Positions 54,689 through 63,265 of a DNA stretch of 63,326 nt are shown one piece after another. This DNA comes from JBGSLA01 sp965602785 (lineage in GTDB: Bacteria; Desulfobacterota; Desulfobaccia; Desulfobaccales; 0-14-0-80-60-11), in the NCBI GenBank assembly GCA_965602785.1, contig CBFDAH010000002.1, positions 1 to 63,326 on the forward strand. Reading direction: 5' to 3'. Below the pieces are notes generated by a model, which saw nothing but the letters and a program-made list of their open reading frames with translations, was not told the DNA's origin and made no database searches. The position numbers and the translations under genes are program-made. Within the stretch, counting starts at the first letter, position 1. Each line of letters starts with the position of its first letter.

Positions 54689-56101
54689 TCACTGAGACTT
54701 GGCCCGGGGGGCCGCACCCGGGTTGACGATCTTTTGTTTTTTCATCTTTTCAATAAGCGTGGTACGGTTCAGGCGGAGGAGCTGGGCGGCCCGGCTCTTT
54801 ACCCAATCGCTCTTGTCCAAAGCCTTCAGAATCAGGCGGCGCTCGAAGTCTTTTAGAGCTTGGGTGAAATTGACACCTTCCCCGGGAAAGTCTAGACTTT
54901 CGGTTTCTAGACCCAGACTGGTGGAGGCCTGGAATCGTTGGGGCAAATCCTCCAACTCCACCGTGTCTCCATCGGTAAGAATTACCAGCCGTTCCATGAG
55001 ATTTTCCAGCTCCCGGACATTCCCCGGCCAGGGGTAGTTGTTAAGGAACTCCAAGCTTTTAGGGCTCAGGCGCTTGGCTGGCTTTTTCTTTTTTTGAGTG
55101 AATTCCTGGAGGAAGTGGGCCGCCAGGAGGATGATGTCGCCGGGCCGTTCCCTTAAAGGGGGGACCCGGATGGGGATGACGTTCAGGCGGTAGTAAAGGT
55201 CTTCCCGAAACCCGCCCCGGCGCACCAGATCTTCCAGATCCTGGTTGGTGGCTGCGATGACTCGGATATCCACCTTGATGCTCTTGATCCCCCCGATGCG
55301 CTCGAAGGAATGGTCCTGGAGGACCCGTAACAGCTTCACCTGGAGACCGGGGCTCATGTCGGCGATTTCGTCCAGGAACATGGTGCCGCCATTGGCCTGT
55401 TCAAAACGGCCGATGCGGGTCCGCACCGCGTGGGTAAAGGCTCCCCGTTCATGGCCGAACAGTTCGCTTTCCAGGAGTTCCTCGGGAATGGCGGCGCAGT
55501 TTACCGGCACCAGGGGACCCTGGCGGCGGTGGCTGTTATAGTGGATGGCCCGGGCGATGAGCTCCTTGCCCGTGCCCGACTCCCCCAAGATGAGCACCGT
55601 GGAATCAGTGTCCGCCACCTTGCGGATGAGGTCAAAAACTTTAGTAATGGGCTCACTAGTGCCGATGATATTGGCAAAGCCGAAACGTTTGTCCAGTTGC
55701 TTTCTGAGTTCCAGGTTCTCTTGCTGGAGACGGCGGTGTTCCAGGGCACGTTGCACCACCAGCCTTAGTTCCTGGGGGTCCACCGGCTTGGGTAGGTAGT
55801 CATAGGCCCCCTGGCGCATGGCGTCCACCGAGTTTTTGACAGTGGCATAGCCGGTGACGATGATGCACAGGCAATGGGGTTGATGGCGCACCAGGAATTT
55901 CAGGATGTCCAGGCCGCCGACCCCTGGGAGGGCCATGTCCGTGAGCACCAGGTCAAAACCCTGCTCTTTAAGGCGCTGAAGACCGGTTTCGCCGTCGGGA
56001 ACGGTTTCCACCTCGTAGCCCTCGTGCTGCAGGATTTCCTGGAGGGCTTCCCGTTGGGCCCGATCGTCTTCCACCACTAAAATGCTGGCGTGGGGTTTCA
56101 T
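54689..56101 (-). CDS. NtrC-family sigma-54 response regulator
   Basis: The 470-residue protein has a complete receiver (VVEDD; phospho-Asp in LVLTDMALPG; Lys in YLPKPVD), an AAA+ domain with GESGTGKE (near 175), and a Fis-type HTH (SRAAQLLRLNRTTLIEKM). Its sigma-54 contact loop reads GAFTHA instead of GAFTGA. ATG at 56101 has GGGAGG 2-3 bp upstream; an extended frame to 56269 crosses the divergent promoter region and is rejected. No histidine kinase lies nearby. Confidence 0.92.
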   Translation of the reverse strand: MKPHASILVVEDDRAQREALQEILQHEGYEVETVPDGETGLQRLKEQGFDLVLTDMALPGVGGLDILKFLVRHQPHCLCIIVTGYATVKNSVDAMRQGAYDYLPKPVDPQELRLVVQRALEHRRLQQENLELRKQLDKRFGFANIIGTSEPITKVFDLIRKVADTDSTVLILGESGTGKELIARAIHYNSHRRQGPLVPVNCAAIPEELLESELFGHERGAFTHAVRTRIGRFEQANGGTMFLDEIADMSPGLQVKLLRVLQDHSFERIGGIKSIKVDIRVIAATNQDLEDLVRRGGFREDLYYRLNVIPIRVPPLRERPGDIILLAAHFLQEFTQKKKKPAKRLSPKSLEFLNNYPWPGNVRELENLMERLVILTDGDTVELEDLPQRFQASTSLGLETESLDFPGEGVNFTQALKDFERRLILKALDKSDWVKSRAAQLLRLNRTTLIEKMKKQKIVNPGAAPRAKSQ

Positions 56102-56131
56102 CACCTCCCTAGTACATGAAAAAAACATCGG

Positions 56132-56147
56132 TGTCAATATTATGACA
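56132..56147. promoter_or_regulatory. TGTCA-N6-TGACA palindrome, site 2
   Basis: TGTCA-ATATTA-TGACA lies 31 bp before the response-regulator ATG and matches the layout of site 1. It could serve autoregulation or the divergent gene at 56208. Confidence 0.55.
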
Positions 56148-56148
56148 T

Positions 56149-56178
56149 AAGGATTTTCCTGATAAGGATTTTCCTGAT
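56149..56178. repeat. Perfect tandem repeat, 2 x 15 bp
   Basis: AAGGATTTTCCTGAT occurs twice in direct succession, then a partial AAG. It lies in the divergent region between the response regulator and the Lys-rich membrane protein. Confidence 0.8.
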
Positions 56179-56207
56179 AAGAACTCCTAAGAAATGGTTG
56201 ACTTGAG

Positions 56208-56816
56208 ATGGCGAACCTGCTAACTTGGGACAACCTTTCAGAAAGAAAAAAAATCTTGCTGCCAACCATCCTATTTATACTTGCGGCTTATGGGATTTAC
56301 GCCCTCATAGTAGCCTGGTGCCGGCGGCAGAATTATCGTTTTCAAAGGACGCAGGCCAAGGCGAGGCCCCGCTGGGTAACCCTGGCTGGAGGGGCCATAA
56401 TTTTGGGATTCACCCTCTGGCTCATTTTCTGGCTGACCCCGCCTACCCAGGGTCAGAAAGTCAGTCTGGCGGGAATTCTGGGATTGACCGAGGGCGAGGC
56501 TCGGCTAGCAAGCAAAGCCGCACCCCATAAGCCACTACCGTCGCTCAGACAGCAACAACCGGGCGGTGAGCCGGTCTATGCTCATTTGCACCCAACGAGT
56601 CCGCCTACTCTTTCGCCTCCCACCAAGCCCTCGACGGGGACGAAGTTACGTAAACTCAAGAGGAAGCGGACTTCGGCCTTTAAATCTAAAAAGGCCAAGG
56701 TGAGGTCAAAGCGTAAGAAAAAAGGCAGGGCGTCCACTAAAGCCACGAGAAAGAAAAAGAAAACCTCCCGGGGGTCGACCAAGTCTTCGAAAAAAGCGCG
56801 AGGCAAAACCGGCTGA
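56208..56816 (+). CDS. Two-segment membrane protein with Lys/Arg-rich tail
   Basis: The 202-residue protein has two hydrophobic segments (about 17-37 and 57-78) linked by a very basic loop (CRRQNYRFQRTQAKARPR). A Pro/Thr-rich part follows, then from about residue 145 a tail composed almost only of Lys, Arg, Ser, Thr, Ala and Gly (KKKGRASTKATRKKKKTS), like histone H1-type tails. By the positive-inside rule the loop is cytoplasmic and the tail would be outside. No family recognised. murJ starts 130 bp later. Confidence 0.7.
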   Translation: MANLLTWDNLSERKKILLPTILFILAAYGIYALIVAWCRRQNYRFQRTQAKARPRWVTLAGGAIILGFTLWLIFWLTPPTQGQKVSLAGILGLTEGEARLASKAAPHKPLPSLRQQQPGGEPVYAHLHPTSPPTLSPPTKPSTGTKLRKLKRKRTSAFKSKKAKVRSKRKKKGRASTKATRKKKKTSRGSTKSSKKARGKTG

Positions 56817-56946
56817 ACCAAAACCTCGGGGTGTCACCCTGGTCAAATTAAGGAAGGTAGGTGTTCGTCCCTCTCCAGGGTCGGGTCCGGGACTTGAGAG
56901 CTCACTCCCGGGCTCCCTGCACAACGTTTTCCCATAGGGCTGGCGC

Positions 56947-58551
56947 TTGAACCAGTCATCCCAGGACCACACCGGAAAAATTGCCCGAGCGGCCGGCTCC
57001 ATGAGTGTGGCCGTCTTCTTAAGCCGTATCCTGGGCCTCGTCCGGGAGCAGGTGTTTGCCGGTCTTTTCGGGGCCGGTTACGCCATTGACGCCTTTGTCG
57101 TCGCCTTCCGCATTCCCAATCTGCTCCGGGACCTCTTCGCCGAAGGGGCCCTGTCCACCGCCTTTGTCACCGTTTTCACCCACTATGACCAGCGGTTAGG
57201 ACCCGAACGCACCTGGCGGCTGGCCAACAACGTCATTGTTTGTCTTGGCCTCCTGGTGGGGGGGATCAGCCTCCTGGGCATCATCTTCTCCCCCCAATTG
57301 GTGAGGCTCATGGCCCCGGACTTCGGCCTGGTGGCAGGGAAGCTGGAACTCACCGCGGCCATGACCCGGATCATGTTTCCCTTTCTGCTTCTGGTGTCCC
57401 TGGCGGCGGTGGCCATGGGCATCCTGAACACCAAGGGGAAATTTTTCATACCCGCCCTGGCCTCCAGCTTTTTCAACCTGGGCTCCATCGTGGTAGGGGT
57501 GAGCTTTGCCCTGATTTTGCCGCGCTTTGGGGTTCCCGCCATCGTGGGCATGGCCATAGGCACCCTGGTGGGGGGTCTTTTCCAGCTGTTAATTCAAACC
57601 CCCCAGCTCCGGCGGGTGGGGTTTCGGCCTCAGGCGGTCTTCGACTGGCGGGACCAGGGCCTGCGCCAGATTTTCAGGCTCATGCTCCCAGCGGTGGTGG
57701 GCCTGTCCGCCAGCCAGATCAACATTTTCATCAACACGTTCTATGCCTCCAGTTGCGCACAGGGGAGCATCTCCTGGCTGAATTACGCCTACCGCCTGGT
57801 GCACCTGCCCCAGGGGCTCTTTGGGGTGGCTCTGGCAGTGGCCACCCTGCCGGTGGTCGCCCGCTTTGCGGCGCACCGGGACCTGCCTGCCATGAAAGGG
57901 GCCTTCCAGTCCTCCCTGTCTCTCGCCATGCTCCTTTCCCTACCGGCCGCCGCGGGCCTCATAGCTCTGGCCGAGCCCATTATCGCCGTTATTTTTCAGC
58001 ATGGACGCTTCACCGCCTGGGACACGCAGCAGACCGCAGCCGCTCTGACCCTTTACTCCCTGGGGCTTGTCGCCTTCGCCGGGGTGAAGATCCTGGTTCC
58101 CGTATTCTATGCCCTGGATGACACCAGGATCCCGGTCTTGGGGAGCTTCCTCACCGTGGCCGCCAACCTGGTGGTCATCAATCTGACCCTGGCGTCCTTG
58201 TCCCACCGGGCCATCGCCCTGTCCACCTCTGTCAGCATGCTGTTTAACCTCCTGTTCCTGGCGGCCGTGCTGTACCGCAAGGTGGAAGGCTATGAGGTGG
58301 GAGCTCTTCTCTCCACCCTGGCCAAAGTCACCGGCGCCTCCATAATTATGGCCGGGGTGGTTTACGGGGCGCACACCTTTGCCATTGCCAGGCTGGGAAG
58401 CGGCCTGCTGGGGCAAATTCTGGCCCTGGCCGGGGCCATCTTTCTGGGGATGGTCCTCTATGTGGCGCTGTTATGGCCGCTTCAGATCCCCGAGTTCCAC
58501 AACCTGGTGGAGCAAGTACGCTCCCGCTTGCGGAGGGATGGGGCGGGGTGA
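56947..58551 (+). CDS. murJ: Lipid II flippase MurJ
   Basis: MurJ flips lipid II across the inner membrane for peptidoglycan synthesis. The 534-residue protein has about 14 membrane segments and the family start VFLSRILGLVREQVFAGLFG and DAFVVAFRIPNLLRDLFAEGA (conserved DxxxxAFRIPNxLRxLFAEGA). TTG at 56947 is used because family members have about 18 residues before the FxSRxLG motif; ATG at 57001 would cut into segment 1. Confidence 0.93.
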   Translation: MNQSSQDHTGKIARAAGSMSVAVFLSRILGLVREQVFAGLFGAGYAIDAFVVAFRIPNLLRDLFAEGALSTAFVTVFTHYDQRLGPERTWRLANNVIVCLGLLVGGISLLGIIFSPQLVRLMAPDFGLVAGKLELTAAMTRIMFPFLLLVSLAAVAMGILNTKGKFFIPALASSFFNLGSIVVGVSFALILPRFGVPAIVGMAIGTLVGGLFQLLIQTPQLRRVGFRPQAVFDWRDQGLRQIFRLMLPAVVGLSASQINIFINTFYASSCAQGSISWLNYAYRLVHLPQGLFGVALAVATLPVVARFAAHRDLPAMKGAFQSSLSLAMLLSLPAAAGLIALAEPIIAVIFQHGRFTAWDTQQTAAALTLYSLGLVAFAGVKILVPVFYALDDTRIPVLGSFLTVAANLVVINLTLASLSHRAIALSTSVSMLFNLLFLAAVLYRKVEGYEVGALLSTLAKVTGASIIMAGVVYGAHTFAIARLGSGLLGQILALAGAIFLGMVLYVALLWPLQIPEFHNLVEQVRSRLRRDGAG

Positions 58552-58662
58552 GTGGGCTGGTTTAGGGGAAAAAGGGGAGGGGGCGGGCCGAGGGACCACT
58601 GACTCCCCGCCCTGGGGCAAAGAAGCCCTGTCACTATAAATTCTCTACCTTGCCCCATTTCA

Positions 58663-58715
58663 CGGTAGCACGGGCATCTTGCCCGAGCAGCACGGGCTGG
58701 AAGCCCGCGCTACCG
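58663..58715. repeat. CGGTAGCACGGGC palindromic repeat
   Basis: CGGTAGCACGGGCATCTTGC and GGGCTGGAAGCCCGCGCTAC plus CG form the two halves of a 53-bp palindrome with inner GGGC/GCCC stems. The remaining 58552-58903 holds no gene I can support. Confidence 0.65.
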
Positions 58716-58903
58716 TATATGTGTAAGGGGTTGGGGAGATGGCTTGGAAAGAGGCGAGGGGCATGAGTCGCCAGGGCAAATAATGATAGGCACAGCCCGA
58801 TAAAATGAATAATCCCCTTTAGACCCCAGACAGCAGAGGCGAGAGTCTTAGGGAGAAGTTGGTGGCAAAGGTGTCTCGCCTGTGTGAAATCTCACGAAAA
58901 ATA

Positions 58904-59422
58904 TTATAGGAATTTCCCGTAAGCTCGCAGGGTTTCCCATAGATGGCGGAAGTATGCCACCGCCTGAGGGTCCCGGTGACCGGGGCTCCAAAGGTGGGCC
59001 GCCAGTCCCATATGGGCCAGGCCGTAGTAGGCTAGGACAAACTGCCCCACCGCGATGTAGCCGGTGGCGAACTGCCCCACGCCAAAGTACAAGGCCCCGG
59101 CGAACTGGGCCAGGGCGGTGAACCCGAAGATGAACTGGCCGAAGCCAAAGAGCAGTCCGACGCCGAACTGGGCCACGGCGATAAGACCTATGGCGAACTG
59201 GCCGATGGCAATGACCCCTTTGGCCACCCGCCGCCTGCCCCGGGCGTCCTTGCCGAAGGCCACGTGGACGAGGGGATACCCTGCGTAGGTCCGAGTGGAC
59301 CGCCACTCAAAGCCGGTCCCCTGCCAGGCCGGGTTCCCCGGATGGGGCACACCGCAGTGGGGACAGGTCTTAGCCGAGTCGCTCACCTCCTGGCCGCATT
59401 CCCGGCAGCTCACCAAACCCAT
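58904..59422 (-). CDS. Zinc-ribbon protein with tandem GQF repeats
   Basis: The 172-residue protein starts with a zinc ribbon (CRECGQEVSDSAKTCPHCG, residues 6-24), has a basic linker (GRRRVAK) and then six or seven tandem units of 10-11 residues in about 68-140, with consensus (I/L/F)A(I/V)GQF(A/G)xG: examples are VIAIGQFAIGL, IAVAQFGVGL, YFGVGQFATGY and IAVGQFVLAY. The segment is too regular for ordinary membrane helices and could be a membrane-associated repeat or a beta-solenoid. ATG at 59422 is used because the ribbon starts there. Confidence 0.78.
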   Translation of the reverse strand: MGLVSCRECGQEVSDSAKTCPHCGVPHPGNPAWQGTGFEWRSTRTYAGYPLVHVAFGKDARGRRRVAKGVIAIGQFAIGLIAVAQFGVGLLFGFGQFIFGFTALAQFAGALYFGVGQFATGYIAVGQFVLAYYGLAHMGLAAHLWSPGHRDPQAVAYFRHLWETLRAYGKFL

Positions 59423-59523
59423 ACCTGTATTCTCCGGTTTACCAAGGTAATCGTCCACCCCACGGTAAACTAAAGGAAAATTAGCTTATAGGGCGCCTCA
59501 GGCGCGCCAAACAAGACTCGCCT

Positions 59524-59545
59524 GGTGCGTAAGACGCACCCTACG
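59524..59545. repeat. GTGCGTAAGACGCAC repeat, third unit
   Basis: GGTGCGTAAGACGCACCCTA plus CG is the inverse of the unit at 25771. Confidence 0.6.
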
Positions 59546-59655
59546 AAAGGACCTTCGAAGCAATGGCTGAAGGAAAAACCGTGCCGGTTATCAAAAAACG
59601 CCGTTATTAAAGAATGAATCCCCTTGCAGGGCCACGGGCAATTTTTCCGGTGGTC

Positions 59656-59847
59656 TCAGTGGAAGTCGATTTCGTCTTTTTCCGCGGTGAATCCTGCAGT
59701 CTGCTGCACCCCACAGCAGGTGAAATCAGCCTGCCAGTGGACAAAAAAGCCGTCCGCCCCCATCTGCCGGGGTTCTATGGGCCGCCAGGCGCCGCAATGC
59801 TCGCACCGGGCCTCATAATTTTCCCCTTGTATCCTTATGTGGGCCAT
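59656..59847 (-). CDS. Small Cys-rich (zinc-type) protein
   Basis: About 63 residues with a CEHCG pair (residues about 14-18) and a CCG pair near 44, suggesting a zinc-bound fold. I cannot name the family. ATG at 59847 is tentative, with AGGAG 14 bp upstream; a GTG at 59907 would add 20 residues. Confidence 0.5.
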   Translation of the reverse strand: MAHIRIQGENYEARCEHCGAWRPIEPRQMGADGFFVHWQADFTCCGVQQTAGFTAEKDEIDFH

Positions 59848-59992
59848 GGGCTGTGGCTGTTCTCCTGGGGAGACGGCGTCATTGAGAGAGAAATACGTGG
59901 AGGCCACTTAAATAAATCGGTTGTAAAAGTAACCGCGAGGCAGACTAGTTCTTAGTTCCCAAAGTTAGCGATTATTAAAAAGACGTTTTTAT

Positions 59993-60077
59993 TCCCCCCT
60001 TTTTTAAAGGAGGGTTAGGGGGGATTTGTCTATCCGCTTGAAAATCCCCCTAAATCCCCCTTTTTCAAAGGGGGACT
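59993..60077. repeat. CCCCCTTTTT-type palindromic repeat
   Basis: CCCCCCTTTTTTAAAGGAGG, then GGGGGGATTT, is followed after 20 bp by AAATCCCCCTAAATCCCCCT and AAAGGGGGA, forming imperfect inverted arms of a repeat type widely dispersed in bacteria. Confidence 0.6.
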
Positions 60078-60234
60078 TATGCCTTCCTTATCTTTAAGGA
60101 TGCGCTCAATTACTTATGCTGATTTATGCTAGCCGCCCGCGGGTGTCAATATTCTGGCACCGGCGAGGGCGCCGTAGCTACCTTCACATTGACGACTTGA
60201 GACATTTTTTCAGAGGTCTCAAATTTAAGATAAT

Positions 60235-60501
60235 CGCTTATGTTTTTAGCTCCGCAAAAAGCTTGGCAGAGGCAAGCTTGGACTGTTTAAGCTTAAAGAG
60301 CCCAAAAGGAATCTACTTCAGGTGTCGCCCCCCTCACCCCATCCCTCTCCCCCCGCCGACGGGGGGAGAGGGAGAAGAGCTTATGGTGAGCCAGGGCCAG
60401 GCTCAAGTTCCTGCCTTTTTCCCTCTCCCCAATGGGGGAGAGGGTTAGGGTGAGGGGGAAGTCAGTCGTGCTGAGATAGGTCGGAGCTAAGGGCATAAGC
60501 G
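60235..60501 (-). mobile_element. MITE-like element, copy 2 (267 bp), inverted
   Basis: This is the reverse complement of the 12693 copy, with the same internal order (CTCTGCCAAGC, CCTCACCCC and GCTTATGCCC blocks). Ends are CGCTTATGTTTTTAGCTCCG (60235-60254) and CGGAGCTAAGGGCATAAGCG (60482-60501), 17 of 20 complementary. TTTAAGATAA stands on both sides (60224-60233 and 60503-60512), which fits a 10-bp target-site duplication. 59908-60234 holds only this repeat zone and no gene. Confidence 0.85.
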
Positions 60502-60540
60502 TTTTAAGATAAATAAAAGAATTATCCAGGTGAGGGCTGA

Positions 60541-60867
60541 TCATTTGCCCTGCTGCGCCACCGCCAGGGCTTTGTTGGCCCACCGCGCCAACTCGTCCCG
60601 ATCCTCCAGCACATCTTCCGGTATTTCCCAATACGGCATGATGGTTTTCTTCTCCGGGTAGGGCCGAAAGGGTTTGGAGCCGGCAGCCTCAAAGTCCGGC
60701 CGATTGGCATCGCCGACTTTCAAGTAGAGGACATCGTCGGCAATAAGGCTAAACATGGTGCCTTGGCAGTAGAGCCCCGCGCCGCCAAACATGCGCTTGG
60801 CCCGCACCTCCCCCCAGGTCGACAATTGGTCCAGTATGTATTCCAGGAACTCGTCGCTCACCGGCAT
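60541..60867 (-). CDS. TfoX N-terminal-domain protein
   Basis: The 108-residue protein matches the TfoX/Sxy N-terminal domain alone: VRAKRMFGGAGLYCQGTMFS and DVLYLKVGDANRPDFEAAGS. Full-length TfoX, which regulates competence genes, also has a C-terminal domain; single-domain forms are common and of unknown role. The MITE copy 2 ends 40 bp downstream of its stop. Confidence 0.85.
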   Translation of the reverse strand: MPVSDEFLEYILDQLSTWGEVRAKRMFGGAGLYCQGTMFSLIADDVLYLKVGDANRPDFEAAGSKPFRPYPEKKTIMPYWEIPEDVLEDRDELARWANKALAVAQQGK

Positions 60868-61020
60868 GACCCCATCATAGCAGAAGGCGTCCCGGAAGGA
60901 CAGGTGAGCTGCCCTGGTGGAGTTGCCCTTTCCCGCGCCATCCCATTTCAGTGAAATTCAGGCCATACCGATGATGGGAACGCTTCGCCCTCCAATGGGC
61001 TGCCAGGACAATTTCTCCTC

Positions 61021-61048
61021 TTGACATAGTGGGTTTCTCCTCTATGAT
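61021..61048 (+). promoter_or_regulatory. Promoter of purF
   Basis: TTGACA (61021-61026), a 16-bp spacer and TATGAT (61043-61048): -35 perfect, -10 five of six. RNA would start near 61055. A small palindrome ATTTCA-G-TGAAAT lies upstream at 60945-60957 and could be an operator. Confidence 0.75.
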
Positions 61049-61114
61049 TCAGCTACTCTCTTAAAACGGAGTGCTCCATGGCGCTCTCGGGAGAAAACCA
61101 GAAAGGGCAGGCTC

Positions 61115-62491
61115 ATGAAGGAGATTCGGGATAACTGCGGGGTGTTCGGCTTGTATGCGGAGGGGCCGTGCGCTTATGAGATTTACCAGGGCATCGACCT
61201 GTTGCAGCACCGGGGCCAGGAGTATTGCGGCATTGCCACTTTTGAAGGCCAGATCCACCAGGTCACCCATCACGGCAAGGTCTTGAATAGCTTTACCGAC
61301 CGGGATCTGGCCTCGCTGCCGGGCAACTGGGGTATCGGTCACGTGAGCCTGAAAGAACGCCAGCCGGTGAAATGGCATTCACTCTTGGGTGAAATTGCCC
61401 TGGCCTTCAGCGGCAATATCATCAACGCGGATGAGATCACCCGGGAGATGATGGAGGAAGGCACGACCTTTTGGCGGGCTTACAATATAGAGATCATCTC
61501 CAAAATCGTCCTGGGGAAAAAAGACCTGGTGGCCGGCATCGCCACCCTGGCGGATAAGATAAAAGGGGCTTATTCTCTGCTTATATTATCCCGCGATGGA
61601 ATCTACGCCGCCCGGGATGTGTATGGCTTCCGCCCTCTCATTTTTGGCCAGGGGCGGGGGAAGTATGCGGTCTGCTCCGAGTCCCGTGCCTTGCAGAATT
61701 TAGATATGGAGGTGGTCCGTGACGTGGAGCCCGGGGAGATCATTCTCATCAATGAACATGGATTTCACAGCGTGAAGCAGCTTCCTTCTCCCCGACAAGC
61801 CCACTGCGCCTTTGAATGGGCCTATACCGCCAGCATGGACTCCTGCATCGACGGCCTCTGCGTCCTGGAGGCCCGGAACAATTTGGGGGCCCGCCTGGCC
61901 CAGAGAGATGAGGAGGAGGGTAACGTGGACGCCGATCTGGTGGCCCCGGTGCCCATGAGCGGCATCGGCCACGCCATCGGTTACCACATGCGCTCCAACC
62001 TCAACTACCAGGAGGTCTTTTTATACAACCGCTATGCGGACCGAAGTTATACCCAGGCTACCCAGGTGGCCCGGGAGCGAATGGCCAAGCGCAAGCTGTC
62101 GGTGCTGCACCACGCCGTGAAAAACCGGCGCATCGTGCTGTGTGATGACTCCATCGTGCGGGGCACCCAAATCCTCAACAAGGTTCATGACTTGAAAAAG
62201 GCCGGGGCTCGGGAAGTGCACGTCCGGGTAGCCTGTCCCCCGTTGATGTACCCCTGCGATTTCGGCATTTCCACCCGCACTTATGAAGAACTGTTGGCCC
62301 GGCAGTACTTCCACCAGGGAGACATTACTTCCATGGATCAGTTGCGGGAGATGGAAGCCTGGGTAGCGCAAAGAATCGGGGCCGATTCCGTCAAGTACAA
62401 CAGTCTCGAGGCCTTTGTGGAGGCCCTGGGCCTGGCGCCCTGGTCTCTCTGCCTGAAATGCTGGGACGGCCTCAGACCCACGGCAAGCTGA
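61115..62491 (+). CDS. purF: Amidophosphoribosyltransferase
   Basis: PurF makes phosphoribosylamine from PRPP and glutamine, the first step of purine synthesis. The 458-residue protein has a short propeptide MKEIRDN before the N-terminal nucleophile Cys (CGVFGLYAEG), the glutaminase motif HRGQEYCGIAT and the PRPP loop VLCDDSIVRGTQ (near 345). Cysteines in HCAFEWAY, CPPLMYPCDFG and the C-terminal LCLKCWDG match the B. subtilis-type 4Fe-4S enzyme, so it is probably cluster-containing. Confidence 0.96.
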   Translation: MKEIRDNCGVFGLYAEGPCAYEIYQGIDLLQHRGQEYCGIATFEGQIHQVTHHGKVLNSFTDRDLASLPGNWGIGHVSLKERQPVKWHSLLGEIALAFSGNIINADEITREMMEEGTTFWRAYNIEIISKIVLGKKDLVAGIATLADKIKGAYSLLILSRDGIYAARDVYGFRPLIFGQGRGKYAVCSESRALQNLDMEVVRDVEPGEIILINEHGFHSVKQLPSPRQAHCAFEWAYTASMDSCIDGLCVLEARNNLGARLAQRDEEEGNVDADLVAPVPMSGIGHAIGYHMRSNLNYQEVFLYNRYADRSYTQATQVARERMAKRKLSVLHHAVKNRRIVLCDDSIVRGTQILNKVHDLKKAGAREVHVRVACPPLMYPCDFGISTRTYEELLARQYFHQGDITSMDQLREMEAWVAQRIGADSVKYNSLEAFVEALGLAPWSLCLKCWDGLRPTAS

Positions 62492-62596
62492 AAAGTCATC
62501 TAGAGGGAGGGGGCTAGTGATTGGCGGCCTCCCTCCCTCCCCCTCCCACAAGCTCCTTCCCCCCCTCAGACGGAAAGCCTGGGCAGGGGTATTTTC

Positions 62597-62650
62597 TGTA
62601 GCCGCAGGCTTTAGCCTGCGCCTCCACAGGCGAGACGCCTCTGCCACCTG
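62597..62650. repeat. GCAGGCTTTAGCCTGC-family repeat, copy 4
   Basis: TGTAGCCGCAGGCTTTAGCC is followed by CCACAGGCGAGACGCCTCTG plus CCACC, the same second module as in copy 3. It lies between convergent purF and the hydrogenase protease gene. Confidence 0.75.
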
Positions 62651-62703
62651 CCATAAACTCTATTTTCAAGTCCTCCCATTTGGAATGGGTTTTCAGCCGG
62701 CCA

Positions 62704-63204
62704 TCAGGAAGGGGAGGGTGCCGGGGCGCGCCGGACAAAAGGGAGGCCCCAGTCCTGCAAGGTGGCGGCGATCTGCCCCACCAGGAGCTCCAGTTTCTCC
62801 TGCAGGACATCGGTCAGCTCCAAACCCACCTCCAGGGATTGGGGCTGGATGCCCAGGAGGCAGACTTCTTGGGGTAAAGCATCCAGGAGCCGGGCGGTGG
62901 CCAGGACCTCCGCCAGTCCCAAGTGATGCAGAGAGCCCTTGCTTTTGCCGAAGGCCTGGGGAATGGCCTCGTTTTTCAGGATCCCGATGAAGCCCGGTGC
63001 CTCCCCGAAGTCCACCGCGTCCACGAAGAGCACCCGGTCCCGGCCCTCCAGGAAAGGCAACAGGTCCAGACCGGCGGTGCCGCCGTCCACGATGTCGAGC
63101 TCCGGGGGGACCTGGTAGTGCTCCTGCACCACCTTGATGGCATGGACGCCCACCCCTTCGTCCCGCATGAGGATATTTCCGAGGCCGATAAGTGCTACTT
63201 TCAT
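62704..63204 (-). CDS. NiFe-hydrogenase maturation protease (HyaD/HybD family)
   Basis: This endopeptidase removes the C-terminal tail of a hydrogenase large subunit once nickel is in place. The 166-residue protein has the family start ALIGLGNILMRDEGVGVHAI, with the nickel-sensing Glu/Asp in RDEG, plus VDGGTAGLDLLPFL and FVDAVDFGE. The His metal ligand region is SLHHLGLAEVL. ATG at 63204 is chosen because a promoter at 63237-63265 excludes the ATG at 63240. The hydrogenase itself is outside the window. Confidence 0.9.
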   Translation of the reverse strand: MKVALIGLGNILMRDEGVGVHAIKVVQEHYQVPPELDIVDGGTAGLDLLPFLEGRDRVLFVDAVDFGEAPGFIGILKNEAIPQAFGKSKGSLHHLGLAEVLATARLLDALPQEVCLLGIQPQSLEVGLELTDVLQEKLELLVGQIAATLQDWGLPFVRRAPAPSPS

Positions 63205-63236
63205 GCGAACATCATATATTTTTTTTACTGTCCCTA

Positions 63237-63265
63237 ACAATAGCAGGTATCGTTATTTTTATCAA
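63237..63265 (-). promoter_or_regulatory. Promoter of the hydrogenase protease gene
   Basis: On the minus strand TTGATA (63260-63265), a 17-bp spacer and TATTGT (63237-63242). RNA would start near 63230, 25 bases before the ATG. Confidence 0.55.
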
